Shown here: in pieces, positions 27,854 through 37,496 of the stretch
Numbering within the stretch: position 1 is the first letter of the stretch
How the letters are laid out: every line of letters starts with the position of its first letter
From: Hyphomicrobiaceae bacterium
Lineage (GTDB): Bacteria > Pseudomonadota > Alphaproteobacteria > Rhizobiales > Hyphomicrobiaceae
DNA: 64,000 nt
Assembly (NCBI GenBank): GCA_022844275.1
Contig: JALHMB010000001.1
Coordinates: 682,001 to 746,000 of the forward strand
Direction: 5' to 3'
The notes under the pieces: model-generated
The model's database searches: none
The model's input: only the letters and a program-made list of their open reading frames with translations
Told to the model about the DNA's origin: nothing
Position numbers and translations under genes: made by a program

Positions 27854-28125
27854 GCTCTAAATCCCTGCTGCCAAATCCGCGCGCCGTATTTCCACCAGAA
27901 CAGCACCTACGAGCCTCGTAGTCCTTGACGCAGCGCAAAGGTAACGGCCCCATGCGGACCTTCGCCCGTGGCCTCCGGCGGACATGGTGCGCCGCGTTGT
28001 TTTGCCTATGAGGAAATTGAGCTCCGCCATAGGAAATATCCATGTGAACGACTAAAATGGCCCTGTATGCCTTTCGAATTGGCCACGATGATCCGTGTAG
28101 CAGCTTCGCAGGGGAGCACTGAGGT

Positions 28126-29004
28126 TTGCAGGACTTCGAATACCACAGGCCGAAAAGCGCAGCCGCCGCGGTCGAGGCATTGTGCAGCGGCGAGGCCCGC
28201 GTGCTTGCAGGCGGCACGGACCTCATTCCGCAGTTGCGCGAGGGCCGCCGACTTGCGCGACATCTCGTCGACCTGAAGCGCATCCCCGAACTGACAGCCA
28301 TCGTGGCACTGCCCGGAGGAGCGATCTCGATCGGCGCTGCTGCGACGCTCACATCTATCGCCCAACATCCATCAATTGCAGCTCACTATCCGTCGATCGC
28401 CCAATCGGCGCGATTGGTTGGCAGCCTTCAGGTACAGAACCGCGCCAGCCTCGGCGGGAATATTTGCAATGCCGCACCGTCCGCAGATGCGGTTCCGCCG
28501 CTCATCTGTCATGAGGCTCGCGCGACAATCGCTGGCCGCAGTGGGCAACGCGAGATGGCCGTCGGCGAGTTGTTTCGGGGGCCGGGACGCACGTTGCTCG
28601 AAGCAGATGAGCTGCTGACCGCCATCATTCTTCCGCCACCTCCGACAAGATCAGCCGCGCGCTATCTGCGCTTTACGCCAAGACGCGAGATGGACATCGC
28701 CATTGCCGGCGCTGGAGTTTGGCTCTCCCTCGACACGCGAGGTTCAGTTGCAGCTGCCCGAATTGTGCTGGCATCCGTCGGACCAACCCCTATGCGAGCC
28801 CATGCCGCTGAAGCAGCACTGCTCGGCGAGCAGCCATCCAAGGCTCTGCTCATCGAGGCTGGCCGCATTGCCGCGGGAGAGTCGCAACCGATCTCGGATA
28901 CCCGCGGCTCGGCAGACTATCGGCGCGAGCTCGTGTCGGTGCTGACGAAGCGCGCCCTTTCCGACTGTTGCGTGCAGCTGAAGGCCGAAGGAGCCATCGC
29001 ATGA
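28126..29004 (+). CDS. Molybdenum hydroxylase FAD-binding (medium) subunit
   Basis: CoxM/XdhB-like subunit, 292 residues, passing electrons from FeS clusters to FAD. It opens QDFEYHRPKSAAAAVEAL, then flavin loop LAGGTDLIPQLREGR (~26-40) and SLGGNICNAAPSADA (~108-122), followed by the CO dehydrogenase flavoprotein C-terminal domain. A TGA lies six bases before the TTG at 28126 in the same frame, so this TTG is the first possible start; GGGGAG at 28111-28116 supports it. Overlaps the small subunit by four bases. Confidence 0.88.
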   Translation: MQDFEYHRPKSAAAAVEALCSGEARVLAGGTDLIPQLREGRRLARHLVDLKRIPELTAIVALPGGAISIGAAATLTSIAQHPSIAAHYPSIAQSARLVGSLQVQNRASLGGNICNAAPSADAVPPLICHEARATIAGRSGQREMAVGELFRGPGRTLLEADELLTAIILPPPPTRSAARYLRFTPRREMDIAIAGAGVWLSLDTRGSVAAARIVLASVGPTPMRAHAAEAALLGEQPSKALLIEAGRIAAGESQPISDTRGSADYRRELVSVLTKRALSDCCVQLKAEGAIA

Positions 29005-29468
29005 GGATGATGATCACCTGCACGGTCAACGGCGAGGAGCGTACGGTGCTCGCCGACACGCGAGACACGCTGCTCGGATTTTTGCGCGAGCGTCTCGGCT
29101 TCACCGGCACGAAGGAAGGGTGTGGCAATGGTAATTGCGGCACGTGCACTGTTTTGATGGATGGTGCTGCTGTGAACGCCTGCCTGGTGTTGGCGCAGGA
29201 GGCGTCGGAGAGCGAGATCGTCACGATCGAAGGCATTGCTGACGGAGACAAGCTGCACCCGATCCAGGAAGCGCTCGTTGCGCACGGCGGCACGCAATGC
29301 GGGTTCTGCACGCCAGGGATCGTGATCTCCGCCAAGGCGCTGCTCGATAGTAATCCCGATCCGAGTGAGGCCGAGATCCGCCATGCAGTGGCCGGCAATC
29401 TGTGCCGCTGCACCGGTTACGGCAAGATCGTCGAGGCCATCGCGGCTGCGGCCGCTCAAAGGCGCTGA
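29001..29468 (+). CDS. Molybdenum hydroxylase (2Fe-2S) small subunit
   Basis: CoxS/XdhA-N-like iron-sulfur protein, about 155 residues. The plant-type ferredoxin cluster GCGNGNCGTCTVLMDG (~37-52), then the second cluster domain CGFCTPG (~98) and NLCRCTGYGKIVEA (~133) give all eight Cys ligands. The ATG at 29001 overlaps the stop of the FAD subunit (ATGA); ATGs at 29007 and 29010 are alternatives. Its stop precedes the large subunit by three bases. Confidence 0.92.
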   Translation: MRMMITCTVNGEERTVLADTRDTLLGFLRERLGFTGTKEGCGNGNCGTCTVLMDGAAVNACLVLAQEASESEIVTIEGIADGDKLHPIQEALVAHGGTQCGFCTPGIVISAKALLDSNPDPSEAEIRHAVAGNLCRCTGYGKIVEAIAAAAAQRR

Positions 29469-29471
29469 TCA

Positions 29472-31763
29472 ATGGATAAACTAGGACGCCCCTCGTCGGA
29501 TGAGGCGCCTCGGCTTGAAGTGCTGGGCAAACCTCTCCCTCGCATCGACGCTCGGGAGCGGGTGACGGGCGAAGCCGTCTATCCGGCCGACTTGATGCGA
29601 CCGGGCATGGTGCAAGCCAAGATCAAGCGCAGTCCTCATGCGCACGCCATCATCAAGCGAATAGACACGACGCGCGCCGATGCGCTTCCGGGCGTGGTTG
29701 CTACGGTCACGGCAGCCGATTTTCCCGAGCTGCCGATCGGAACCATGATCCCGATGGGTGAGACCGGCTACGACATGTGGATGGTCGCGCAGATCAACAT
29801 GGCGCGGCGCAAAGTTCATTGGGTCGGACAGCCCATTGCCGCGGTAGCGGCAGTCGATCCGCATGTGGCCGAGGCGGCTCTCGCTCTCATCGATGTCGAG
29901 TATGAGCTGCTGCCCACAGTGCCGCATCTAGGGGTGGCTATGGCCCCAGATGCGCCCGTGCTTCACGAGCACGTATTCACCAAAGGCGTTGAGCCGCGCC
30001 CGCGCGCACCAAGCAATGTCTGTTCGCGCACGGTGATCTCCCGCGGCGATGCTACGGGCGCACTCAAGAATGCGACGGCCACAGCGTCGGTAAGCGTCGC
30101 CGTAGATACGGCTCACCAAGGATATCTCGAGCCCCAAGTGGTGCTCGCCGAGGTGGATGCCAATGGTTTCGCCACGGTGTGGGCATCGACGCAAGGCCAA
30201 TTCACCACCGAACTCATGGTCGGACGCATGCTCGACCTGCCGCTTTCAAAGCTGAAAGTCGTGCCGCTCGAAATCGGCGGGGGATTTGGCGGCAAGATCG
30301 CCATTCATGGCGAGGCTGTAGCCGTCCGGCTCGCTCAGAAATGCCGTCGTCCGGTCAAGCTGGTTTTCACGCGCGAAGAGGTGCTGCAGGGCGGCTCGGG
30401 ACCTGCCGCCGGCGCGCTCATCGACATCGCCGTCGGCGCCGATACGGACGGCAAGCTCACCGCGATCGAAGGCACCTATCGCGTAGATGCGGGCGGACTG
30501 CCGGGGATGAGCCCCTCGCTCATGATGCAGGCCTCCGCTGCGCTCTACCAGTGCCCGCATCTCAACCTGGTCGGCTACGACATCGTCACGAACAAGCCGC
30601 GCACCGAGGCTTATCGCGGGCCCGGCGGCATTCAAGTTGCGTTCGCGATGGAACAGGCCATGGATGCCTTGAGCCAGAAGCTCGGCGTCGATCCTCTGGA
30701 ATTCCGGAAGCGCAACGCGTCCGTTACAGGTAGCACGATGCCTATCGGCACGCCGTTTCCGGCTATCGGCCTCACGACCATTCTCGAGTGTATTGGAGAA
30801 CATGCCTGCTGGCGCGATCCATTGCCGGAAGGCCGCTTTCCGCGCGGGCGCGGCCTCGCCCTCGGCTACTGGCGCGGTACGTCGATGACTTCGGCGGCGC
30901 ACATCACGATCTCTGGCGACGGACGCCCCATGATTACTATGGGCGCCGTCGATATTTCGGGCACGCGTACAACCATGGCGCAGGTTGTCGCAGAAGAGTT
31001 CGGCCTTCCCTTAGGCGACGTGCACATTCAGACCGCCGACAGCAAATCGGCCGGCTACAGCGATCCTGCCGCGGGAAGTCGCGTCGCCCGCACCACGACC
31101 GCGGCGCTAGTCGAAGCGAGCGCGGATGCCTTGCAGCAGCTTCGTGTTCGCGCGGCATTGCGGCTTCAATGCTCACCCGCGGACCTCGTGTATTCCAGCG
31201 GTCGCTTCAGCTCGCGTTTGGCTGCCGGGACCTCCATCACACTGGCCGAACTGATGCAGGCGACGCTCACCGAGGGCGCCATCGTGGGCCGAGGCACCTC
31301 GAGCAATCTGCCGCTCGGCGTCGAGATCGGCGCTCATGTGTGCGACGTGGAGGTCGATACGGATACCGGACAAGTGACAGTGCTCCGCTACACGGCCTTC
31401 CAGGATGTGGGTCTTGCGCTCAATCCCATGGCCGTCGAGGGACAGATCGAGGGGAGTGTCGTCCAAGGTCTGGGATGGGCCCTGACGGAAGGTTTCGACT
31501 ACGATGCCGACGGCCGACTGAGAAATGCCAGCCTGCTCGACTATCGCCTGCCGACCGCGCTTGATGTGCCCACCATTGACGCCGTGATCATCGAGACGCC
31601 GGTGCCGGGCGTTCCCTATGGCGTGCGCGGTGTCGGGGAGGTTCCGATCGTGCCCGTCGCTGGAGCGGTCGCCAACGCCATCGCACGGGCCACCGGAACG
31701 CGTGTGTGGCAGATGCCGATGACGCCCGAGCGCGTGCTCAATGCATTGCGCGGTCGCGGGTAG
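29472..31763 (+). CDS. Molybdenum hydroxylase molybdopterin-binding (large) subunit
   Basis: Catalytic subunit of a xanthine dehydrogenase/CO dehydrogenase family hydroxylase, 763 residues. It has the aldehyde oxidase/xanthine dehydrogenase a/b hammerhead domain (residues ~20-140), GGGFGGK (~269-275), EAYRGPGGIQVAFAME (~380), and the catalytic Glu in GVRGVGEVPIVP (~717-728). I see no CO dehydrogenase-type VAYRCSFR loop, so CO oxidation is unlikely; an aromatic, N-heterocyclic or aldehyde substrate is more likely. No XdhC-type maturation or cytidylyltransferase gene accompanies it, which must be supplied from elsewhere. Confidence 0.9.
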   Translation: MDKLGRPSSDEAPRLEVLGKPLPRIDARERVTGEAVYPADLMRPGMVQAKIKRSPHAHAIIKRIDTTRADALPGVVATVTAADFPELPIGTMIPMGETGYDMWMVAQINMARRKVHWVGQPIAAVAAVDPHVAEAALALIDVEYELLPTVPHLGVAMAPDAPVLHEHVFTKGVEPRPRAPSNVCSRTVISRGDATGALKNATATASVSVAVDTAHQGYLEPQVVLAEVDANGFATVWASTQGQFTTELMVGRMLDLPLSKLKVVPLEIGGGFGGKIAIHGEAVAVRLAQKCRRPVKLVFTREEVLQGGSGPAAGALIDIAVGADTDGKLTAIEGTYRVDAGGLPGMSPSLMMQASAALYQCPHLNLVGYDIVTNKPRTEAYRGPGGIQVAFAMEQAMDALSQKLGVDPLEFRKRNASVTGSTMPIGTPFPAIGLTTILECIGEHACWRDPLPEGRFPRGRGLALGYWRGTSMTSAAHITISGDGRPMITMGAVDISGTRTTMAQVVAEEFGLPLGDVHIQTADSKSAGYSDPAAGSRVARTTTAALVEASADALQQLRVRAALRLQCSPADLVYSSGRFSSRLAAGTSITLAELMQATLTEGAIVGRGTSSNLPLGVEIGAHVCDVEVDTDTGQVTVLRYTAFQDVGLALNPMAVEGQIEGSVVQGLGWALTEGFDYDADGRLRNASLLDYRLPTALDVPTIDAVIIETPVPGVPYGVRGVGEVPIVPVAGAVANAIARATGTRVWQMPMTPERVLNALRGRG

Positions 31764-32003
31764 GCGGCAGTTGCGAGTGCGGCAGCCGCGGCGCGGAACT
31801 CTCAGATTTAGGTCGCGTTGAAGCCTATTGATCGCCTTCAACTACCTGGAAGCGATCAGAGCCCGGCGAGTCGCGCTTTCGCCAGTCCCAAGTAGCTCGC
31901 CGGGCAATCTTCTCGTGACGTCCCGATCGCGCGATCGACTGGGGATCGGAACCCGCTGCGCGCCATACCGTTTTGCTAGTGAAGCATACGGTTCGGAGGC
32001 AAC

Positions 32004-32144
32004 ATGATCTCGAAATCGGACGACCGGGGTATTCTCGCATTTCAGCGAGGAAAGGAGATATCTGAGCGTCTCCCGATTGCCGTCTCTGTGAGCGCGGGCC
32101 TCGTCGTCGTGTTCCTGCTGGTGCTGATTGCAATGACGACCTAG
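32004..32144 (+). CDS. Small single-helix membrane protein (46 residues), hypothetical
   Basis: Unannotated small frame with GGAGG seven bases upstream of its ATG. Reads a charged N-terminus (ISKSDDRGILAFQRGKEISE) then one hydrophobic helix (IAVSVSAGLVVVFLLVLIAM), ending TT. Its stop TAG (32142-32144) interlocks with the stop of the converging formate dehydrogenase gamma gene (32141-32143) through the palindrome CTAG. I recognise no family. Good ribosome site, N-terminal charge and membrane segment support expression, but so short a frame could be chance. Confidence 0.5.
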   Translation: MISKSDDRGILAFQRGKEISERLPIAVSVSAGLVVVFLLVLIAMTT

Positions 32145-32845
32145 TCATTCCCCCGCGAGCGCTTCACGTCGCCCTCATGCACTTTCCTCCGCAACCAGCG
32201 GCGATGATGGCGCCAACCCCATCCACCCGTGACCGAACCCCGCGTCATGGCGTCGATCGTGCCGCGCACCCAAAAGGCCGAATACACATGGATGATGAAC
32301 ACGACGATCGTCGTCACTGCCGCCGTCGCATGAACAATGGCGGCCCAGCGCATGACTTCGATGGAGATGCGGAAGCCAATAGTCGCTTCGAGATAAGCGA
32401 GCCCCCTATCCCATATGCAGACTCCTGATACGAGCAGGATCAGAATGAGAAAGCTCTGAGACCAGAATACGAACTTCTGCCCGGCATTGTATTTGCCGAC
32501 TTCCGGCAGGTACTCCTCACCTCCCGCTGACAGCGCATGGCGGATGCGTGACAGCCAGACGATATCGGTGTGCTCCGGCAGGTTCTGAGAGGCAAAGCGC
32601 AAGAACAGCCCACAGAAAGCAAACGCCAGCACAATGCCGAGCCAAGGATGTATCCAGCGCGCCGTCTGCCCACCTCCGAACAGAGCAGTGAGGCCGAACA
32701 GGCTCGGATGGAAAAGCGCGAGACCGCTCAGCGCCAGGAGAGAAAAGCTGATGGCCACGATCCAGTGGTTGATGCGCGCGGCGCCGGAGTAGCGCGGCAC
32801 GCGGACATGCACTTCTGGCGTCGGGTCGGCGGTCTGATCGGTCAT
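32141..32845 (-). CDS. fdnI: Formate dehydrogenase gamma subunit (cytochrome b556)
   Basis: Membrane diheme cytochrome b, 234 residues, passing electrons from formate to quinone. Four hydrophobic helices are visible, with histidines placed as heme ligands: [18 protein letters not shown] (helix 1), [12 protein letters not shown] (helix 2), and [25 protein letters not shown] (helix 4). The C-terminus is rich in Arg/His/Trp. It overlaps the beta gene by four bases (ATGA). Last gene of the alpha-beta-gamma operon. Confidence 0.9.
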   Translation of the reverse strand: MTDQTADPTPEVHVRVPRYSGAARINHWIVAISFSLLALSGLALFHPSLFGLTALFGGGQTARWIHPWLGIVLAFAFCGLFLRFASQNLPEHTDIVWLSRIRHALSAGGEEYLPEVGKYNAGQKFVFWSQSFLILILLVSGVCIWDRGLAYLEATIGFRISIEVMRWAAIVHATAAVTTIVVFIIHVYSAFWVRGTIDAMTRGSVTGGWGWRHHRRWLRRKVHEGDVKRSRGND

Positions 32846-33780
32846 GTCTTCTCCTCCGCGAGACGCTCAGCTTCCTCCTCATCCTTCTTGGTGACGCGAT
32901 TGGGGCCTTGCACGAGGTAGTGCAGTGCGCCGGCGACGACCGAGAGCGCGATGATGCCCATACCAGCGTACTTTCCCGCTCCCTTCCACGCCTTGACCAA
33001 GGGGCTGATGCGCGGGTTGTCGGGAAGGCTCGCATAGATGTGGGGCTTGTCCGCGTGATGCAGCACGTACATGACGTGTGTTCCGCCGACGCCCGGCGGA
33101 TCGTAGAGGCCGGCGTGGTCGAAGCCGCGCGACTTCAGATCCTTGATGCGGTCATCGGCCCACGCCTTCATCTCATCCTTGGTGCCGAAGACGATAGCCT
33201 GTGTCGGGCACGCCTTCTGGCACGCCGGCCCTTGTCCCACAGCGACACGGTCCGAGCAAAGCGTGCACTTGTAGGCGGTGTTATCGACACGCGAGATACG
33301 CGGAATGTTGAAGGGACAGCCCTTGATACAGTAGCCGCAGCCGATGCAGTTCTCGTGGATGAAATCCACGATTCCATTCGAGTATTGCACGATCGCCCCC
33401 GGCGCCGGGCAGGCTATCAGGCAGCCGGGCTCGGCACAGTGCATGCATCCGTCCTTGCGGATCAGCCACTCGAGCGTATCGGTGCCGGGGTTGATCCACT
33501 CCGTGAACCGCATCACCGTCAGGCTATCTGGAGTCAGATCCTCTGGGTTGTCGTAGGTGCCGCGGTTCTCGCCGACCTCCTCGCGCAGATCGTTCCACAC
33601 GAGACAGGCCGCCTGACAGGCCTTGCAACCAATGCACTTCGAGACGTCGATCAACTTGGCGACCGGCGTCAGCTGGCGCGTGGGCGGCGGCACCGTCGAT
33701 GCCGAACGCCGCACAAGATCCTGCGGGCCGAATTGAGGCTTCTGCACCGATACATCGGGATTGGGAATTGGGGGGAACAT
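32842..33780 (-). CDS. fdnH: Formate dehydrogenase beta subunit (4Fe-4S)
   Basis: Iron-sulfur electron-transfer subunit, 312 residues. Four ferredoxin-type groups in order: [45 protein letters not shown], and [23 protein letters not shown]-terminal helix ([19 protein letters not shown]) anchors it to the membrane facing the gamma subunit. The ATG at 33780 follows AAGGAGG; the longer frame to 33867 would overlap the alpha gene and has no such site. The start is 13 bases from the alpha stop. Confidence 0.92.
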   Translation of the reverse strand: MFPPIPNPDVSVQKPQFGPQDLVRRSASTVPPPTRQLTPVAKLIDVSKCIGCKACQAACLVWNDLREEVGENRGTYDNPEDLTPDSLTVMRFTEWINPGTDTLEWLIRKDGCMHCAEPGCLIACPAPGAIVQYSNGIVDFIHENCIGCGYCIKGCPFNIPRISRVDNTAYKCTLCSDRVAVGQGPACQKACPTQAIVFGTKDEMKAWADDRIKDLKSRGFDHAGLYDPPGVGGTHVMYVLHHADKPHIYASLPDNPRISPLVKAWKGAGKYAGMGIIALSVVAGALHYLVQGPNRVTKKDEEEAERLAEEKT

Positions 33781-33793
33781 CCCTGCCTCCTTG

Positions 33794-36700
33794 TCAGGCC
33801 ACCGGCCCGGTGATGGGCTCGATATTGACGAGGAACGCCTTGTACTCAGGCGTTTCGATGTTGGCATCGCCGACGAAGGGAGTCAGTGAGTTCGGACCGA
33901 AGCCTTCCTTCGCCTCGCCCATGAAGCCCCAGTGCAGCGGAATGCCAACGATGTGTACGGGCTTGCCATCGCAGATGAGCTTGCGGATGCGCTTGGTCAC
34001 GACGGCCTTGGCGCGTATGGAGCCACGTACCGAGGAAACGCGCACCCAGCCGCCGGGCTTGATGCCCTTCTCCTGCGCCAGCTCCTCGCCGATCTCGACA
34101 AAGAACTCCGGCTGGAGTGACGCGTTGATCTGGACGTGCTTGGTCCAGAAGTGGAAGTGCTCCGTCAGACGATAGGATGTGGCGGCGTACGGGAACTTCT
34201 CCGCATCGCCGAACTGTGCGGCATCGCTCTTGAAGACGCGCGCCGCCGGGTTGCCGCGAATGCGCGGCGCCAGCACATTCACGATTGGCGACTCGAAGGG
34301 CTCGTAGTGCGCCGGGAACGGTCCCTCGCGGAGACCGCGCAGCGAAAACAGTCTCGCCGTTCCCTCGGCATTCATGATGAAAGGCATGACCTCGCCAGGC
34401 CGTGCATTCGGCGCAATGTCAGGGATGTCGTAGCCGGCCCACTTCGAGCCATCCCACCACATGAGCTTGCGGGTTTCATCCCAAGGGCGCCCCTCGAGAT
34501 CCGCTGACGCGCGGTTGTAAAGGATGCGCCGATTGGCCGGCCATGACCATGCCCATCCGCCGTACGCGCCCGTTTCATCAGGATCGCGTGTATCACGTCG
34601 CGCCATCTGGTTGCCGGCTTCCGTGAAACAGCCGGAATAGATCCAGCAGCCGCACGCCGTCGATCCGTCGTCGCGCAGCGCCGCAAATCCCGGAAGCTGC
34701 TTGCCGCGCTGGATCTGGACCTTCCCGGCATCAACCGGATCGGCGAGGTCCGTCACAGCGTGGCCATTCAGTTCCTTGGCCAGCTCCTCGGCTGTCGGAT
34801 GCCCAGGATCCTTGTAGCGCCAGTCGAGCTTGAGAATAGGATCGGCGACCGGGCCGCCTTCCTTCTCGTACAGCGCCTTCAGACGCAGATAGAGCTGCGC
34901 CATGATCCAGTTGTCGGTCTTCGCCTCGCCTGGGGGTGTTCCGCCAGGCCAGTGCCACTGCAGCCAGCGGCCGGAGTTCGTAAGCGAACCTTCGTCTTCC
35001 GCAAAGCAGGTGGTCGGCAGCTCGAACACTTCGGTCTGGATACTGGACGTGTTCACGTCATTGAACTCGCCGTGGTTCTCCCAGAAGCGTGCGGTCTCCG
35101 TCTGGAGAGGATCCATGACGACGAGGAACTTCAGACGTGACAGCGCCGAGGTTATCTTGCGTCGGTTGGGGAACGAGAGCAGTGCGTTGAAGCCCTGGCA
35201 GAAGTAGCCATTCATCTGGCCCATGTGCATGAGCTCGAAGGCGCGCAGAATGTCGTACGATGGCACGTCGAGCTTCGGCAGCCAGTCATAGGCGAAGCTG
35301 TTCTCGGCCGTCGCGGCATCGCCCCACATTGCCTTCTGGAAGCTGACGAAGAACTTCTTGTAGTTCTGCCAGTAGCTCGTCTGCCCCGGTCGGAGCGGCT
35401 TGAAGCCACGCGCGGACATGTACTGGTCGAGATTGGTCTCGCGCTCCGTCGGAATATTCAAATAGCCGGGAATGAGATTGGACATCAGACCGATGTCCGT
35501 GAGCCCCTGGATGTTGGAGTGTCCGCGGAGCGCGTTCATGCCGCCGCCGCGAACGCCGATGTTACCGAGGATGAGTTGCAGCATCGCCATGGCGCGGATG
35601 TTCTGTGAACCCTTGGAGTGCTGAGTCCATCCAAGCGCGTACATCGAGGTCATGGTCTTGGTCTTCGACGCGCACTCGGCGACCATCTCGCAGACCTTCA
35701 GGAATTTGTCCCTGGGAGATCCACAAATGCGCTCCACCATTTCGGGCGTGTAGATCGAGACGTGCTGCTTCAGCAGATTCCAGACGCATCTCGGGTTCTG
35801 CAGGGTGTCGTCGACGAGCGCAAAGCCGTCAGGCCCCATCTGGTAGTCCCAGCTCGTGCGGTCGTAATCGCGCTTTTCCTCGTCATAGCCAGTGAAGAGG
35901 CCATCGCTGTAGCCGAACCGCTCATCCACGAGCAGACCAGCGTTCGTGAACGACTTGACGTAGTCCCACTGCACCTTGTCGTTTTGAATGCAGTAGTTGA
36001 TCAAGCCCAGGAGATAGGCGATGTCCGTGCCCTGCCGGATCGGGCAGTAGAAATCGGCGACGGAAGCCGAGCGCGTGAAGCGCGGATCGACGACAATCAG
36101 CTTGGCGCCGCGATAGTGCTTAGCTTCGGTTACCCACTTGAAGCCACACGGGTGGGCCTCGGCGGCATTGCCGCCCATGATGACGACGAGGTCAGTATTC
36201 TTGATGTCGGTCCAGGAGTTCGTCATCGCACCGCGACCGAACGTCGGAGCCAAACTGGCCACCGTCGGTCCGTGTCAAACGCGCGCCTGATTGTCGAATG
36301 CTACGATCCCTGTCGATCGAACGACCTTGTAGGTCTCCCAAGCGGTCTCGTTCGTCGTCGCCGAAGCCGCGAGGAACCCCGTGCTCGTCCACCGATTGAC
36401 CGTAACGCCGTCCGCATTGCGCTCGATGATGTTCTTGTCTCGATCATCCTTCATCAGACGCGCGATGCGGTCCAACGCGTAATCCCACGAACATCGTTCG
36501 AATTTGTCCGAACCCGGTCGGCGCACCTGCGGGTACAGCGTTCGGGTTTTGGAATGAACAAGGTCCAGGAGAGCTGCACCCTTCGGACAAAGGGTTCCGC
36601 GGTTGGTGGGGTGGTCTGAATCGCCTTCGATGTGAAAGATCTTGGCTTGCTCGCCCTTACTCAGGTCGCCGCGCGAGTACATGATGATGCCGCAAGCGAC

Positions 36701-36877
36701 AGAGCAGTAGGTGCAGGTATTGCGTGTCTCTATTGCTTTCGCGAGCTTGAAGTTCCTCACGTGGGCGGCGACTTCAGCCTCCGCCTCGCCATAGCCGAAC
36801 GCAGCGATGGATGTCGTAGCCGCTGCCCCAGCGCCCGCCAGCTGCAAGAAGCGCCGTCGGGAGACTTGGATGTTCAT
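33794..36877 (-). CDS. fdnG: Formate dehydrogenase alpha subunit, selenocysteine-containing (UGA at codon 201)
   Basis: Catalytic Mo/W-bis-MGD subunit of a respiratory FdnG/FdoG-type enzyme, 1027 residues including Sec. Tat signal [15 protein letters not shown] at the N-terminus sends it, folded, to the periplasm. The 4Fe-4S site is [10 protein letters not shown] with GTLCPKG downstream. An in-frame TGA at 36275-36277 interrupts FDNQARV and [16 protein letters not shown], exactly where E. coli FdnG has Sec196 (sequence ...[13 protein letters not shown]...). The frame is otherwise uninterrupted on both sides, and the following mRNA folds as a SECIS. The start at 36877 follows GGAGG and gives the Tat signal directly. 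Without Sec machinery the product would be a 200-residue stub. selA, selB, selC, fdhD and fdhE are not in the window. Confidence 0.95.
36235..36277 (-). promoter_or_regulatory. SECIS element with the Sec UGA codon
   Basis: On the minus strand the TGA (36277-36275) is followed by CACGGACCGACGGTGGCCAG and a continuation through UUUGGCUCCGACGUUCGGUC. GACCGA pairs perfectly with UCGGUC (plus-strand 36265-36270 with 36235-36240), and an apical GCC-AGUUU-GGC stem-loop lies between. The arrangement and apical AGUU-type loop closely follow the E. coli fdnG and fdhF SECIS hairpins that recruit SelB. Confidence 0.85.
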
Positions 36878-36987
36878 TCCCAGGCCTCCATTGGAGAAAT
36901 ATGCCTTCGTATGGAACCACCGACAGGCCTGTTTGGTTGCGGATTTGATTATCGGCGAGCGGAACACAGTCGTGTGAGGTTCAGGAA

Positions 36988-37359
36988 ATGGTGATGCCGG
37001 TGGTATGGGCGCGGGCGATTGGGCTTGCGGTTCTGGCCGTGGCATCGGTCGCTGACTTTGGCGGCGGTGCTCTGGTTAAGGCTCAAACAGCGGTTCCGAC
37101 CGACGCTGCAAAGGACGACTGCCAGAATAAGAAATCGGAGCCCGCAACCCCGGTCGAGAAGGGTGCGGCGTCAGGGTCGAAGAACATCGGCGCGACAGGC
37201 TGGTCCGGCGGCGGAATGGGTGGCTCTCACAATCAGACCACCAACTCCGGTGCCACCCCCTCATCGCCTACGGCTCATCCCGAGACGGCAACCGGCTTGG
37301 ACCCCACGAAATCGCCCCCGCAGCGCACCGCAACGTCGACCACATGTGAGAACGGCTGA
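36988..37359 (+). CDS. Hypothetical exported protein, Gly/Ser/Thr-rich
   Basis: Frame of 123 residues (ATG 36988, or 36994 with AGGA seven bases upstream). It has a signal-like N-terminus (VWARAIGLAVLAVASVADFGG) and a low-complexity mature region with GWSGGGMGGSHNQTTNSG followed by SPTAHPETATGLDPTKSPP, and two Cys. I cannot assign a domain. It is divergent from the formate dehydrogenase operon, 110 bases away. Gly/Ser-rich exported proteins of this kind are seen in alphaproteobacteria, but function is unknown. Could be regulated with the dehydrogenase. Confidence 0.55.
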   Translation: MVMPVVWARAIGLAVLAVASVADFGGGALVKAQTAVPTDAAKDDCQNKKSEPATPVEKGAASGSKNIGATGWSGGGMGGSHNQTTNSGATPSSPTAHPETATGLDPTKSPPQRTATSTTCENG

Positions 37360-37420
37360 AGCTTCAGCGCACGACCCCAATCGGTGATCGCGGCTGCTGC
37401 GTCGACAAGGCCCGCTGCAC

Positions 37421-37468
37421 GATAGTTCAGCACGCGCGGCGTTGTCCGTGCACAATGCATGAACTATC
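37421..37468. repeat. 9-base perfect inverted repeat ahead of the GntR gene
   Basis: GATAGTTCA (37421-37429) and TGAACTATC (37460-37468) are perfect complements separated by 30 bases. The right arm abuts the operator-like 12-mer at 37448-37459. It lies 28 bases before the TTG start and could be a second protein site or an RNA stem in the leader. Confidence 0.4.
37448..37459 (+). promoter_or_regulatory. Candidate GntR operator (half palindrome)
   Basis: GTGCACAATGCA occurs here and, exactly, on the opposite strand at 38212-38223 upstream of the creatininase gene. The position just before the GntR start at 37497 suggests autoregulation. Confidence 0.5.
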
Positions 37469-37496
37469 CTCCGGCCATGTTCGACGGAGGATTTCA

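Noticed and set aside
35618-36619. Plus-strand frame of 333 codons within the formate dehydrogenase gene
   Set aside because: Antisense to a highly conserved catalytic subunit; sequence lacks recognisable domains.
36275-37045. Reading the formate dehydrogenase alpha gene as two genes or a frameshifted pseudogene
   Set aside because: The break is a single in-frame TGA at the known Sec position, with intact frames both sides and a SECIS hairpin, so Sec insertion is the better explanation.
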